A stretch of DNA of 64,000 nt from Fibrobacterota bacterium. Lineage in GTDB: Bacteria > Fibrobacterota > Chitinivibrionia > Chitinivibrionales > Chitinispirillaceae. The position numbers were made by a program, and so were the translations under genes. Every line of letters starts with the position of its first letter. Within the stretch, counting starts at the first letter, position 1. Of the stretch, positions 45,277-54,878 are shown piece by piece. The notes beneath the pieces are model-generated. The model had not been told where the DNA came from and did no database searches. It saw only the letters and a list, made by a program, of their open reading frames with translations. The stretch is from positions 1 to 64,000 of the forward strand of contig JAEYNR010000049.1 of NCBI GenBank assembly GCA_023412475.1, written 5' to 3'.

Positions 45277-45975
45277 ATGCACAAAGAAAAAATTAAAGGT
45301 TTTTTCATTGCCGGTACTGATACCGATATAGGGAAAACCTACATATCCAGAAAATTAGCAGACAGTTTTTCTCTTTCTCAAAAAGTCACCTATATGAAAC
45401 CGGTACAGACAGGGTGTTTTGCAGATCAAAACGGGTTGCTGATTGCCCCAGATTTTCAGTATGTCTTGGAAGGCAAAGCCATAATAAGCGGAACACTGGA
45501 TCAGCATGTGCCTTATCGGTTCGAGCCAGCCTGTTCTCCCCATCTGGCAGCGAAAATGGAAAAAACGTCCATCTCATTGAACCATATAGAGGATTGTCTG
45601 CTGCAGATTTCGAAAAAGGATACTCTTGTAATAGTAGAAGGTGCAGGAGGAGTACTTGCCCCCATCAGTGAAACAGCGTTTAACATCGATCTCATTTTAC
45701 ACCTGCAACTACCTGTCATTCTTGTCACTTCAACTCATCTAGGAACCTTAAACCACACATTTCTTTCTTTAAAAGAACTTCGTAGTGCCGGTGCAACAAT
45801 TGCCGGAATAGTCTTAAACAACAGCCGTAATTTACCTAAAGATTTCATACATTATGAGAACATACGTATGATTCAAAAGCAAAGTCGGCCTGTTCCATTT
45901 CTGGAGGTAGAGCATGAAAAAACATGTCAGGAAAGAATCAATGACTTCTGTAAAGAGCTCGACTCACTCTTTTGA
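45277..45975 (+). CDS. bioD: dethiobiotin synthetase BioD
   Basis: ATP-dependent carboxylation of 7,8-diaminopelargonate to dethiobiotin. 232 residues with P-loop GTDTDIGKTYIS, the catalytic lysine region MKPVQTGC, and VIVEGAGGVLAPI. The length is typical. The end overlaps bioA by 62 bp if bioA uses its first ATG, which has the stronger ribosome site. Confidence 0.95.
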   Translation: MHKEKIKGFFIAGTDTDIGKTYISRKLADSFSLSQKVTYMKPVQTGCFADQNGLLIAPDFQYVLEGKAIISGTLDQHVPYRFEPACSPHLAAKMEKTSISLNHIEDCLLQISKKDTLVIVEGAGGVLAPISETAFNIDLILHLQLPVILVTSTHLGTLNHTFLSLKELRSAGATIAGIVLNNSRNLPKDFIHYENIRMIQKQSRPVPFLEVEHEKTCQERINDFCKELDSLF

Positions 45976-47305
45976 CCGTCTCTGGATGCCATTCACTTAT
46001 TACAGAGATACCCAGGATTATCCGCCACTGGTTATTAAACAGGGTTCAGGTATTTACATTTACGACGACAAAGATCGTTCCTACATAGACTGCATCGGTT
46101 CCTGGTGGGTCAGTATCTTCGGGCACAATCACCCTCAGATAACCGACGCTTTGCGAGATCAACTGGACAGACTTGAACATGTGATGATGGCAGGGGTTCT
46201 CTCTGAACCTACCCTGAACCTTTCAAACCTGCTTGCAGAGCTGCTGCCCAGAGAGTTGAGCAGAATTTTCTATTCTGATAATGGTTCGACTGCAGTAGAA
46301 ATCGCTATGAAAATTGCTCTTCAATACCATGCACTGCGGGGGAGCAATCGTTCTGAATTTGTCTCTTTTGACGGAGGTTATCACGGTGACACCCTTGGAG
46401 CTATGTCTGTGGGAATGGTTCCTCAATACCACTCCCTTTTTCACGACCGCTTCAAGAAGCATCATTTTGCCCATTCACCATACTGTTACCGTTGTCCCGC
46501 AAACCAAAACCCCTCAACCTGTAACGCAGATTGCATGGATTCTCTCGAAAAGATTCTGGAGCTTCGTCATGAACATGTTGCCGCATGCATCTTTGAACCA
46601 ATGGTTCAGGGAGCAGCCGGTATGCGAATCTACCCGGCCAAAGTGCTCTCAAGAATTTTCTTTATCTGTAAAAAATATAATATTTTGACAATTGCCGATG
46701 AAGTCGCTATGGGGTTTGGCAGAACCGGAACCATGTTTGCCTGCGATAATGCCGGAGAAATCCCGGATATCATGTGTCTGGCAAAGGGACTTACTGGCGG
46801 GTACCTGCCAATGTCTGTAACGGCTGTCAAAGAGTCCGTCTTTGATGAATTCCGAGGAGACTATACATCCGAAAGAATACTCAATCACGGGCACACTTTT
46901 ACCGGAAACCCGCTGGCCTCCAGTGCTGCCTGTGCCGCACTCAACTTGCTGAAACAGTATGACATTCCCTCATCGCTGAGGAAGATCAGTAAGATAATGG
47001 CAGAAGAGCTGGAAAAATTCCGGGAATTTGAAATTGTGGGAGATATCCGCTCCATAGGCATGATCGGGGCCATAGAACTGGTAATGGATCGAAAAACAAA
47101 GGAAAAACTGCCTGCCGATTTACGCATACCATTCAAAATCGCACAGAAAGCTCTTGACTTCGGTCTTCTGATCCGACCTCTGGGCAATGTAGTCTACTTC
47201 ATGCCTCCATATATTATTACCCCTGAACAGGTAAAAAATATGCTCTTTCTTACTCACTGTACTTTCAAAGAAGTGATACATGACGAACTCTCCAATCTAC
47301 GATAG
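45914..47305 (+). CDS. bioA: adenosylmethionine-8-amino-7-oxononanoate aminotransferase BioA
   Basis: PLP enzyme that converts KAPA to DAPA using SAM as amino donor. 463 residues; DRLWMPFTYY at the N-terminus, the GSTAVEIAMKIALQYH segment, SFDGGYHGDT, ADEVAMGFGRTG, the PLP lysine in CLAKGLTGGYLP and RPLGNVVYFMPPY are diagnostic of BioA. A cysteine cluster (YCYRCP...CNADC) is an insertion shared with some relatives. The start at 45914 has GGAGG 6 nt upstream and lies inside bioD; ATG 45941 is a weaker alternative. Confidence 0.96.
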   Translation: MKKHVRKESMTSVKSSTHSFDRLWMPFTYYRDTQDYPPLVIKQGSGIYIYDDKDRSYIDCIGSWWVSIFGHNHPQITDALRDQLDRLEHVMMAGVLSEPTLNLSNLLAELLPRELSRIFYSDNGSTAVEIAMKIALQYHALRGSNRSEFVSFDGGYHGDTLGAMSVGMVPQYHSLFHDRFKKHHFAHSPYCYRCPANQNPSTCNADCMDSLEKILELRHEHVAACIFEPMVQGAAGMRIYPAKVLSRIFFICKKYNILTIADEVAMGFGRTGTMFACDNAGEIPDIMCLAKGLTGGYLPMSVTAVKESVFDEFRGDYTSERILNHGHTFTGNPLASSAACAALNLLKQYDIPSSLRKISKIMAEELEKFREFEIVGDIRSIGMIGAIELVMDRKTKEKLPADLRIPFKIAQKALDFGLLIRPLGNVVYFMPPYIITPEQVKNMLFLTHCTFKEVIHDELSNLR

Positions 47306-48428
47306 AATTCACAGAGCAATTGAGCAGCGAAAAGCCTCAATGCAATTGCGGACTGTTCCAAAATACTCTGATAATAATTTTATCGATCTATCCACCAACA
47401 GCTATCTTTCTTTGCACTGTAATTCGATTGTACAGCAAAGTGCCAGTACTTTGACTTCTGAACAGCATTATGGAAACCTTGCCTCACGACTGGTCAGCGA
47501 ACAATCACCTCTTTTCTCAACCCTGGAACAGGAAATTGCAGACTGGGAACAAACTGAATGTGCTCTTCTTTTCAACTCAGGATACACTGCCAACCTGGGA
47601 ATCCTTCAGGCTCTTTGCACCAAAAACACCGAAGTTTTCTGCGACCGGCTTAATCACGCCTCAATATACGATGGAATTATTCTTTCGGGTGCAAGACTTA
47701 ACCGCTACCGGCATAATGATATGAAAGAGCTCGAAGAGCGGCTCAAAGCATCCAGTTTCAAAGAAAAACTGATCATTACAGATACAATTTTCAGTATGGA
47801 TGGAGACAGGGCTCCCCTTTCAGACATCTGTACTCTCGCAAAAAAGTATAACTGCCTTACCATGGTAGATGAGGCACATGCGAGCGGAATATTTGGCCAC
47901 TTCGCCAGCGGATTATGTGAAGAAGATGATGTTGGTGACTCTATCGACATACGAATGGGCACTCTGAGTAAATCAATTGCCGGCATGGGTGGCTACTGCG
48001 CAGTCAATTCTGAATTCAAAGATTACTTTGTTAATTTCTGTAGAAGCTTTATCTACTCAACTGCACTTCCACACCCGGTTTTGGCTCACAATATCTCAGC
48101 GATTCGCTTTATCCGAGCCAACCCGGCTTCTGGAAAGCAACTTCTTTCTATGGCAGATTCTTTCAGAGCAGGATTGCATGAGCTCGGTTTTTCTTCTCTT
48201 AACTCCACTACACATATTGTTCCCTGCCTTATGGACAGTGAAAAAAAAGCACTTAGTCTGAGTTTATTTTTAAAAAATAACGGGATCATAGCACCAGCTA
48301 TCCGCCCCCCTACCGTTCCCCTTGGAACAGCACGTCTGAGATTTTCCGTTTTCCTTGGCCTTAGTGCCGATAAACAGCTTTATATCCTTGAGCAGATCAG
48401 AAAATGGAAATCCAGTTATGACAAGTAG
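47280..48428 (+). CDS. bioF: 8-amino-7-oxononanoate synthase BioF
   Basis: Joins pimeloyl-ACP and alanine to form KAPA using PLP. 382 residues; LSTNSYLSL, NYG/HYGNLASRLVS, FNSGYTANLG, DRLNHASIYDG, VDEAHASGIFG and the PLP lysine in TLSKSIAGMGGY are all present. It overlaps bioA by 26 bp and the next gene by 11 bp, so translation is strongly coupled. Confidence 0.95.
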   Translation: MTNSPIYDRIHRAIEQRKASMQLRTVPKYSDNNFIDLSTNSYLSLHCNSIVQQSASTLTSEQHYGNLASRLVSEQSPLFSTLEQEIADWEQTECALLFNSGYTANLGILQALCTKNTEVFCDRLNHASIYDGIILSGARLNRYRHNDMKELEERLKASSFKEKLIITDTIFSMDGDRAPLSDICTLAKKYNCLTMVDEAHASGIFGHFASGLCEEDDVGDSIDIRMGTLSKSIAGMGGYCAVNSEFKDYFVNFCRSFIYSTALPHPVLAHNISAIRFIRANPASGKQLLSMADSFRAGLHELGFSSLNSTTHIVPCLMDSEKKALSLSLFLKNNGIIAPAIRPPTVPLGTARLRFSVFLGLSADKQLYILEQIRKWKSSYDK

Positions 48429-49134
48429 TATAGTGGTCATTGGTGGATGGGCTGTTGACCCTTCTGTATTAAAATCTGTTTTTGGTATTCATGCATCTTA
48501 TATCGACATTAATTCCATTATACCTTTTATAGTTGAGGATCATCGGCTCATTGTCAACTGGAAACAGAAGCTCAAAGATCTTCTTTTTGCGGATTGCCCA
48601 AAAGTTGTAACTCTTGCAGGATGGTCTACTGGGGCAATAGTCGCGGCCGCTATTGCTGATCTGGTTAACATTTCTAAGTTAATTCTTCTTTCAGCGACTC
48701 CTTCGTTCTGCCGTAGAGATAACTTCCGTTATGGAATGCGTCCGCAAATTGTGCATAACATGATTGCATCAATAAATGAAAACAAAGAACCGGTATTAAA
48801 ACAATTCTATAATCAATGCGGTTTGACAGATATTCCCTTTGACTATGACCGGTACTCCATTAAAGAGCTTATATGCGGACTTCAATTTCTGATGCAGGCG
48901 GATTTGCAGCCTATAGCTCCTTTGCGTGATTCTTCCTGCCAGATCCACTGTTTACACGGCAGTGAAGATCGAATAATTCCACCTGAGGCAGGAAATTTTC
49001 TGTGCCATCAGATTGGTGGTACGTGGCACCAGTTAAGTGGACTGCATGCGTTTTTTTGTGATAAAAACTGTAAAATTGAAAATATTATTGCCAGCATATT
49101 CCCCGAAAGGAACAATCAAGATGTCAATTTTTAA
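48418..49134 (+). CDS. BioH-like pimeloyl-ACP methyl ester esterase (predicted)
   Basis: About 238 residues, alpha/beta hydrolase fold. The nucleophile elbow is AGWSTGAIVAAA (BioH has GWSLGG), the acid lies in HGSEDRIIPPEAG and the histidine in SGLHAFF. Its place between bioF and bioB predicts removal of the methyl group from pimeloyl-ACP methyl ester, a step carried out by BioH, BioG, BioJ or BioK in different bacteria. The overall sequence does not let me choose one of those names. The ATG at 48418 overlaps bioF by 11 bp; an upstream in-frame ATG lies deep inside bioF and is unlikely. Confidence 0.8.
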   Translation: MTSSIVVIGGWAVDPSVLKSVFGIHASYIDINSIIPFIVEDHRLIVNWKQKLKDLLFADCPKVVTLAGWSTGAIVAAAIADLVNISKLILLSATPSFCRRDNFRYGMRPQIVHNMIASINENKEPVLKQFYNQCGLTDIPFDYDRYSIKELICGLQFLMQADLQPIAPLRDSSCQIHCLHGSEDRIIPPEAGNFLCHQIGGTWHQLSGLHAFFCDKNCKIENIIASIFPERNNQDVNF

Positions 49135-50086
49135 CAAGGCTCAGATGCTTTATGAAAAGTCGGTAAATGAAAAAATCGACGAATCGGATATAGATATGAT
49201 TATTGACTGGCCCCAGTATGAACTCTCGGTTTTATTTGCGTGCGCAGATCAGGTTAGACGTAGATTTTTTGATGATAAGGTTGACCCTTGCTCTCTGATG
49301 AACATCAAATCTGGTAACTGCAGTGAAGATTGCGCTTTCTGTTCACAATCAGCACACAACAACTCTTCTGTTCAGATTCGAGAACTAGCTAAATCTGAAG
49401 AGATCAAAATTCAGTCAGACAATGCTTTTCAGCATAATCTTCCTTTTTGTGTTGTTTCCAGTGGCCGCAGGCTTTCCACCGATGAAATCCGCAATATCTG
49501 TAACACTCTCAAGCAATGTCCGGGAGAAAAGCATGCCTCTCTTGGTATTCTTGATGAGAATGAGTTTCAGATGTTAAAGGATGCGGGAGTGGTGTGCTAT
49601 AATCACAATATCGAAACCAGCAGATCTTATTTTCCAAAAATAGTTACCACTCACACCTGGGATGATCGTGTTGGAACGGTTCGACGGGCAAAGAAAGCAG
49701 GTTTACGTGTTTGTTGCGGTGGAATACTAGGGATGGGTGAAACCTGGAAAGACAGAAAAGAGTTCTGTCTTCAAATCAGGGATCTTGATGTTGACACAGT
49801 ACCACTGAATTTTCTTAATGCCATTCCCGGCACACGTCTTGATTCGCCAGTAGACTCACCGCTGGAATTTTTAAAAGTGGTTTCGCTTTTCCGTCTTGTT
49901 ATGCCTAAGCGTACCATAAAAATCTGTGGCGGTCGGGAGCTTCATCTGGGTCCTCTCCAGGGACTTCTATTTTTTGCTGGTGCCAATGGGTATGTATCTG
50001 GCGGTTATCTGACTACTGCCGGAGCGGGAATTGACAAGGATGATGTTTTGATAGAGTCTTTGGGATTAAGAAAAAGGATTGGCTGA
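49121..50086 (+). CDS. bioB: biotin synthase BioB
   Basis: Radical-SAM enzyme that inserts sulfur into dethiobiotin. 321 residues; SAM cluster motif SGNCSEDCAFCSQSAH (CxxxCxxC), YNHNIETSRSYFPKI, CCGGILGMGETW, NFLNAIPGTRL and the late KICGGRELHLG region are intact. ATG 49121 (MSIFNKAQMLYEK) overlaps the esterase gene by 14 bp and has AAAGGA upstream. The much longer in-frame start adds a non-homologous leader. Confidence 0.96.
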   Translation: MSIFNKAQMLYEKSVNEKIDESDIDMIIDWPQYELSVLFACADQVRRRFFDDKVDPCSLMNIKSGNCSEDCAFCSQSAHNNSSVQIRELAKSEEIKIQSDNAFQHNLPFCVVSSGRRLSTDEIRNICNTLKQCPGEKHASLGILDENEFQMLKDAGVVCYNHNIETSRSYFPKIVTTHTWDDRVGTVRRAKKAGLRVCCGGILGMGETWKDRKEFCLQIRDLDVDTVPLNFLNAIPGTRLDSPVDSPLEFLKVVSLFRLVMPKRTIKICGGRELHLGPLQGLLFFAGANGYVSGGYLTTAGAGIDKDDVLIESLGLRKRIG

Positions 50087-50130
50087 AAAAGAGTAAAGCG
50101 CGCAGCTTATCTTTTGAGTGGGGATATATT

Positions 50131-50169
50131 GGCGAACAAGGATATTTTTACCTTTTTTCGCCTTTTTTC
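50131..50169 (+). terminator. Rho-independent terminator of the bio operon
   Basis: GGCGAA...TTCGCC stem with an internal AGG/CCT pairing, followed by TTTTTTC, 45 bp after the bioB stop codon. Confidence 0.75.
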
Positions 50170-50506
50170 TTTTCCGGAGAAGTAGATTATCCTGTACCTA
50201 ATCCTTGAACGGTTATAAAGTGCCTGAAGAATATCTTTGGCTTCATTGTCAAAAGAGATCTCTTTTCTTATTTTGCTTTGAGAAACAAGTCCATTTTTAC
50301 AGGATGTGTCAGCAGAAACCGCTAAATAAACGTGATTACCGGAATCCGGATATCCCTAGGTCGATACAAATGTTATCACCGTTGATATCTATAATGCTAA
50401 TGTCGGAAATACAAAGGTGATTTACATAGGAGGTAGATATTAAACTACAATTTCAGTGGAATTTACGTAGAATTTTGCTGAATCTAAGCAATATCCCTGA
50501 ATAATC
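50170..50506. other. convergent gap with a possible gene remnant
   Basis: This 337-bp gap lies between the ends of the bio and T6SS operons. A 27-codon frame at 50360-50443 (VDTNVITVDIYNANVGNTKV...) reads like the C-terminal strands of a beta-rich protein and follows frame-broken sequence, so it may be a decayed gene. It has no start codon or ribosome site. A 71-codon frame at 50205 is not supported. No terminator for tssM was found. Confidence 0.35.
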
Positions 50507-53500
50507 TTAAAACTGCGCAATCCTTCTCATCCCGACATCTCTTACCACTATTTTTTCCGGACACTTAATGCTAAAAAAATCCTTTTCTCCAAATGGAAAC
50601 ACTGTTTCAGAAAACTTAACCTTCACTCCATAAGGCATTACTATCATATTCTGAATATTTCTTTCCCACCTGGCAATCATTGATGTGCTGTTCTGAATAT
50701 TAACCTGTGAAGATTCTATCAGTCTTAAAAAAGCCCAATCTCCATTAAATGACAGCTCATCTGTATAGTTATTATGAATATATAATTTCAGTGTTAGCCC
50801 ATTATTTTGTTTTTCCTCTGGCCACTGAATGCACCAATTCGGCTTACAATCAACTATCATAAACTCCTTCTTACCTGCATATATGGCACCTGTAACCTTG
50901 TTTCCTGGTAAAGGCATAAAATACACCGACTGAATTTTTCCGGAACCATCATTGTTAAAAAAAGAACTGCTTATCTTATCTGCTTTCCTTAGCAGTTCAA
51001 AGTATTCTTTATTAAATTGAAGACTAATACACCCAACCGGTCTCGACTTCCATTTACCACCATCTCTAACCAGATAAGAAGAGATATTATTCAAAATAAA
51101 TCCATAAATTAACCCTGTGTTAGGCCGTAAAAACTCCAGAGCATCATTAACCGATGCATCCTCTTTTGAGTAACTAAATGGATATTTTCCAGATAATTTA
51201 CTATTCCAAAAATCCCACACATTTCTCTTCCAAACCTCATCGATTTCTTCCGAAATCGAACTTAAAAGAGCTTCTGCAGCCATTTCCACAGGCTTTCTTA
51301 GAACAGAAATCATTGCAGGCTGCAAATATTCAGGTAATGAAAAAATCAGCTTTTCAGTTTCTCTCCATGCACTCAATAGTGGATCTTTGTCTGTTCCATT
51401 GAAAACTTCCAGGTATTTTTTCGTTTCTGCACAGCTTATCAATTTTTCCGAAACCAGATTTAACTTCTCTTTATAAGTTGATATTCCAACTGATCTATCC
51501 TGTAATCTGTTAAGATCCATCAATGGCTTAAAAAACTGATCAATCTTGTTTAAAGTATCCCTTTTCAAATTGACATCTTTGGCAACTGGAACATTTTTTT
51601 TAACAGAAGTTATTTTTTCCTCTGCATAATTCTTAACTGCTTTAACAGCTACCCTTTCTTTAGGTAATATATTAACCTTAGATAACCTTAAGATGCTCTC
51701 CAGTAAAACAGAGATGCCTGAACTTTCCACTGAAAGTTTCCTTAAAAATTGTGCTGTACCAGAGATACCTTGCGGCCTCTTATAATAAATTGATTCTAAA
51801 AGTAATAACCATTGCTTGCATATGTCATCGATATACATAGAAATTAGATCCGACTTCAATTTTTTTTCATCCGCTACCACTTTTCTGATATTGTTTTTTC
51901 CTGTGACCCAATCAATTAATACAGGATTCTTGATTGCAACTGCAATCTCATTTTTTACATATCTGTCCCATCCTTCCTGTGTATAAATAGTATTGATACT
52001 TTCTTTGCTTAAGATTACTCCGTCCTCTTTTAAAACCACTTCAATCGTAATCGATGCCGATGTTTTCTGCAATCGGCTAACAATCGATTCGTAGATTATT
52101 TTTGCATCAGGAATCTGGGCCAGGCGATCCCTTGCCTGCTTCACAAGCAACGGGTTCTGTTGAATCAAAGGCATTTCCCCGGTTTTAAGAAAATAGGAAT
52201 ATAATCCGATGTCCTTTTTCAGAATTGTTTTCAGATTCGATGGAACTCTGTTTGTCTTTTTTAGATTCAGCAAACACTGATAAAAGTCATTTTCCACGGT
52301 TTCACGAATTGCCATTGTGTCTACCCTGCACCGGTTTAGTGCAACTTCCTCAGAAATAGACAAATATGTTTTTAGATGTCTGTATAGAGTTGAGTAATTT
52401 TCGAATGTCAGGTCGTAATTTGACGAGCAAATATTTTTAATGTTAGTCTCAAGATATGCTGCCAGGGGAATACCTATAAGATTATATGTCTGCTGAAAGT
52501 AGATCTTTTTCAGTTTCTCATAAGTTTTTTCAGTTTTTATAAATCCGATTCCATACCTCAAAGGAACTCCCCTCTGGTGAAACGCCCTGAATCTTTCAAC
52601 CATTTCTGACGCTTTTTGCATCTGGGTATAGGCTTCCATCAGGTTATTACTGTTGGAAGAGATCAATAATACATTCTTACGCGTTTTATCATATATATTT
52701 TGTGATTGTCTAAAAGAAATGATCAGATACAATATCATAAACACAAAAACCAAAGAAAATATCCCGCTTAGTGCACAGTATTTTACCCGCCCCCTTTTTG
52801 TTGTGCTCCTGGTTTTCACCAAAACGTTAGTACCATTTGGAAAAACCTCTCGAAACAATCTTTCAGTAAACAGTATTCCAGGTTTTAGAAATGTTTTTTG
52901 TTCTGATACCTGCTTATAATTCTCATGTTTATGTGGGTTTAATGGATGAAATATTATCGTTTGTGATAATTTTGAAGGAGCTACATTTCCCTTTGAGTTT
53001 ATTCCTTTTAGTTTATTTGTATTGCAGCTAGAAAAATAAAACCCTTTGAAAACAGGTTTTCCCTCGTATGAGTTTTCTTTAAATATTTCTTCAATAAAAT
53101 CACCTATTTTTGTCTTTATTCCTTCAAATTCAATGAGATACCGGCAAATGAGACATCGAGTGATATTGTCGCTTTCTTTTGCAGATCTTTTCAGATAAAA
53201 AGCTTTGAGTGAAAACAAGAGTATATCGTACTCTTTATAAAACTTTTGACGTGGTAAATCATTTATCTGTTCAGTAGCGAATGTAGACCCTAAAATCTGG
53301 TCAGACCATTTTACAGAATTTTCAGAAAAAAATTCAGTAAACCCTGGCATTAAATCCATCTTGCTGAAAACAAAAAACACCGGTAGTTCAATTCCCCAGT
53401 ACCCGATCAGTTCATCCAATTTACCTCTTAGATCCAGTGCCGTCTTTTTGATACTCTCCTGAGAACCATTGATAATGTTGCCAATATTGACAATACAGAT

Positions 53501-53923
53501 GATGCAATCGACAGGTCTCTTTCGACGAACCTTTGCCAATGAGCAACAAACTGATTCAAATAACTCAGTGTTTTCTGAATTGATTAATTTTCCTGGAAAA
53601 TCTAACCATATAGCCCCATTTCCTGAAAGCCATTTTATTCCAGATAAGCTTTCACCACCATTATCCCTGGGATACCTGAACGAAAAACTCAAATTGGCGG
53701 AATCCAGTATAGTGCTCTTTCCACTTTTTTCAGGACCGGTCACCATAAACCACGGGATATTATATAATGCAGGGTTTCTAAATAACCTTCCAGATTTCAC
53801 CCATTTAAAATAGCTATTTATTGCAGTTTTGAATTCTTTGAGGATCAGATATGACATCTGAGTATCTTTTGAAAAAGATTGAGATGGTTTTCGATTACCC
53901 TTTTCTTTCTTCTTAAATAACAT
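50507..53923 (-). CDS. tssM: type VI secretion membrane protein TssM (IcmF)
   Basis: 1138 residues; the inner-membrane scaffold of the T6SS envelope complex. The NTPase domain begins almost at the N-terminus (PWFMVTGPEKSGKST, Walker A about residues 63-71; FFVFSKMDLMPGF corresponds to the NKxD region). A single clear transmembrane helix (LSGIFSLVFVFMILYLII) lies near residues 378-400, then a large periplasmic part with IcmF-related and C-terminal beta domains. The usual N-terminal pair of TM helices is missing. It is the last gene of the operon, 6 bp after tssG. Confidence 0.93.
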   Translation of the reverse strand: MLFKKKEKGNRKPSQSFSKDTQMSYLILKEFKTAINSYFKWVKSGRLFRNPALYNIPWFMVTGPEKSGKSTILDSANLSFSFRYPRDNGGESLSGIKWLSGNGAIWLDFPGKLINSENTELFESVCCSLAKVRRKRPVDCIICIVNIGNIINGSQESIKKTALDLRGKLDELIGYWGIELPVFFVFSKMDLMPGFTEFFSENSVKWSDQILGSTFATEQINDLPRQKFYKEYDILLFSLKAFYLKRSAKESDNITRCLICRYLIEFEGIKTKIGDFIEEIFKENSYEGKPVFKGFYFSSCNTNKLKGINSKGNVAPSKLSQTIIFHPLNPHKHENYKQVSEQKTFLKPGILFTERLFREVFPNGTNVLVKTRSTTKRGRVKYCALSGIFSLVFVFMILYLIISFRQSQNIYDKTRKNVLLISSNSNNLMEAYTQMQKASEMVERFRAFHQRGVPLRYGIGFIKTEKTYEKLKKIYFQQTYNLIGIPLAAYLETNIKNICSSNYDLTFENYSTLYRHLKTYLSISEEVALNRCRVDTMAIRETVENDFYQCLLNLKKTNRVPSNLKTILKKDIGLYSYFLKTGEMPLIQQNPLLVKQARDRLAQIPDAKIIYESIVSRLQKTSASITIEVVLKEDGVILSKESINTIYTQEGWDRYVKNEIAVAIKNPVLIDWVTGKNNIRKVVADEKKLKSDLISMYIDDICKQWLLLLESIYYKRPQGISGTAQFLRKLSVESSGISVLLESILRLSKVNILPKERVAVKAVKNYAEEKITSVKKNVPVAKDVNLKRDTLNKIDQFFKPLMDLNRLQDRSVGISTYKEKLNLVSEKLISCAETKKYLEVFNGTDKDPLLSAWRETEKLIFSLPEYLQPAMISVLRKPVEMAAEALLSSISEEIDEVWKRNVWDFWNSKLSGKYPFSYSKEDASVNDALEFLRPNTGLIYGFILNNISSYLVRDGGKWKSRPVGCISLQFNKEYFELLRKADKISSSFFNNDGSGKIQSVYFMPLPGNKVTGAIYAGKKEFMIVDCKPNWCIQWPEEKQNNGLTLKLYIHNNYTDELSFNGDWAFLRLIESSQVNIQNSTSMIARWERNIQNMIVMPYGVKVKFSETVFPFGEKDFFSIKCPEKIVVRDVGMRRIAQF

Positions 53924-53929
53924 CTTGGA

Positions 53930-54865
53930 TCAGTTCTTACCTGGAATTACTATCAAATAAGTTTCATTATTTACCTTGGGCTCACCACAGATACTGTCAA
54001 TTCCCAATGATGCATTATCAGCTCCTAAAATCATAGAGATCATGTTTTCTGATGTAAATTTTACTTTCACATCACATTGCAGGTATTGTGGGAGGTAAGC
54101 TCTTATTATTTTAAAGACACCGCAAATGAATTTTGATCCTTTGTTATAAGATCTGAAAGAATGAGAATGCTTCAATTCCAAAGTGACTGAGAGTTTTCCT
54201 GAACGATCTATTATTCGTTCTCCTAAAATGAGATTATCTGAAAGCACAAGATCTACGCCAAGCATCCTTAAACAATCCACATTCACCCATTGTGAACTCC
54301 ATTGCTCTACAGATACCTCCACCCCATCACAATACCCACTGATCATTTCTATAAGGCTGTTAACATTTCCAGGTACACCTGCCATCAAACCAAAACTACA
54401 CGGTAAATCATTTTCTTCCTGGTTCGACTCCACACATTCTGGCTTTTTGCTTTTCACAAATAGGCTTATGTCATTTTTAGGCAATGGAAAAGGATAGCAC
54501 TTTTTCCAAGCCTGAAAAAACAAAACATAAAGCCTGTTTTCAAAAATATTTAAAAAATCTGCTAAGGCACTCTTCTCATGGCTGTGTATGGCACCATATT
54601 CGGTAAAGTAGTGAGGCAAGGGAGAGCTAATCCCCATAAGTCCTAAAAAAGAAAACTCGATATTCAAACATTCATGATCCTTCTGTACATTATCTACATC
54701 ACTGCAAGGAAAAGTTATTTCCCGATTAGATGACAATCTGATAAGTTTACTCCAGGAACCATGATCCGCAGCATCAATGCCATAATACTCTTCCAACATA
54801 ATCAAAAGCTGAAATGCATTAAATTCATATCCTCTTTTAAGTAATTTTTCTACCAAACCAGACAT
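53930..54865 (-). CDS. tssG: T6SS baseplate protein TssG
   Basis: 311 residues of the VasB/ImpH family, a baseplate wedge component that binds TssF and TssE. Recognisable features are the N-terminal YEFNAFQLLIMLEEYYG, SFLGLMGISSPLPHYFTEYG and ALADFLNIFENRLYVLFFQAW. AAAGG lies 7 nt before the ATG. The gene is 13 bp after tssF. Confidence 0.93.
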   Translation of the reverse strand: MSGLVEKLLKRGYEFNAFQLLIMLEEYYGIDAADHGSWSKLIRLSSNREITFPCSDVDNVQKDHECLNIEFSFLGLMGISSPLPHYFTEYGAIHSHEKSALADFLNIFENRLYVLFFQAWKKCYPFPLPKNDISLFVKSKKPECVESNQEENDLPCSFGLMAGVPGNVNSLIEMISGYCDGVEVSVEQWSSQWVNVDCLRMLGVDLVLSDNLILGERIIDRSGKLSVTLELKHSHSFRSYNKGSKFICGVFKIIRAYLPQYLQCDVKVKFTSENMISMILGADNASLGIDSICGEPKVNNETYLIVIPGKN

Positions 54866-54878
54866 GTCATTACCTTTT

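Noticed and set aside
45355..47187. Numerous minus-strand frames opposite bioD and bioA
   Set aside because: All are shadows of well-identified plus-strand genes.
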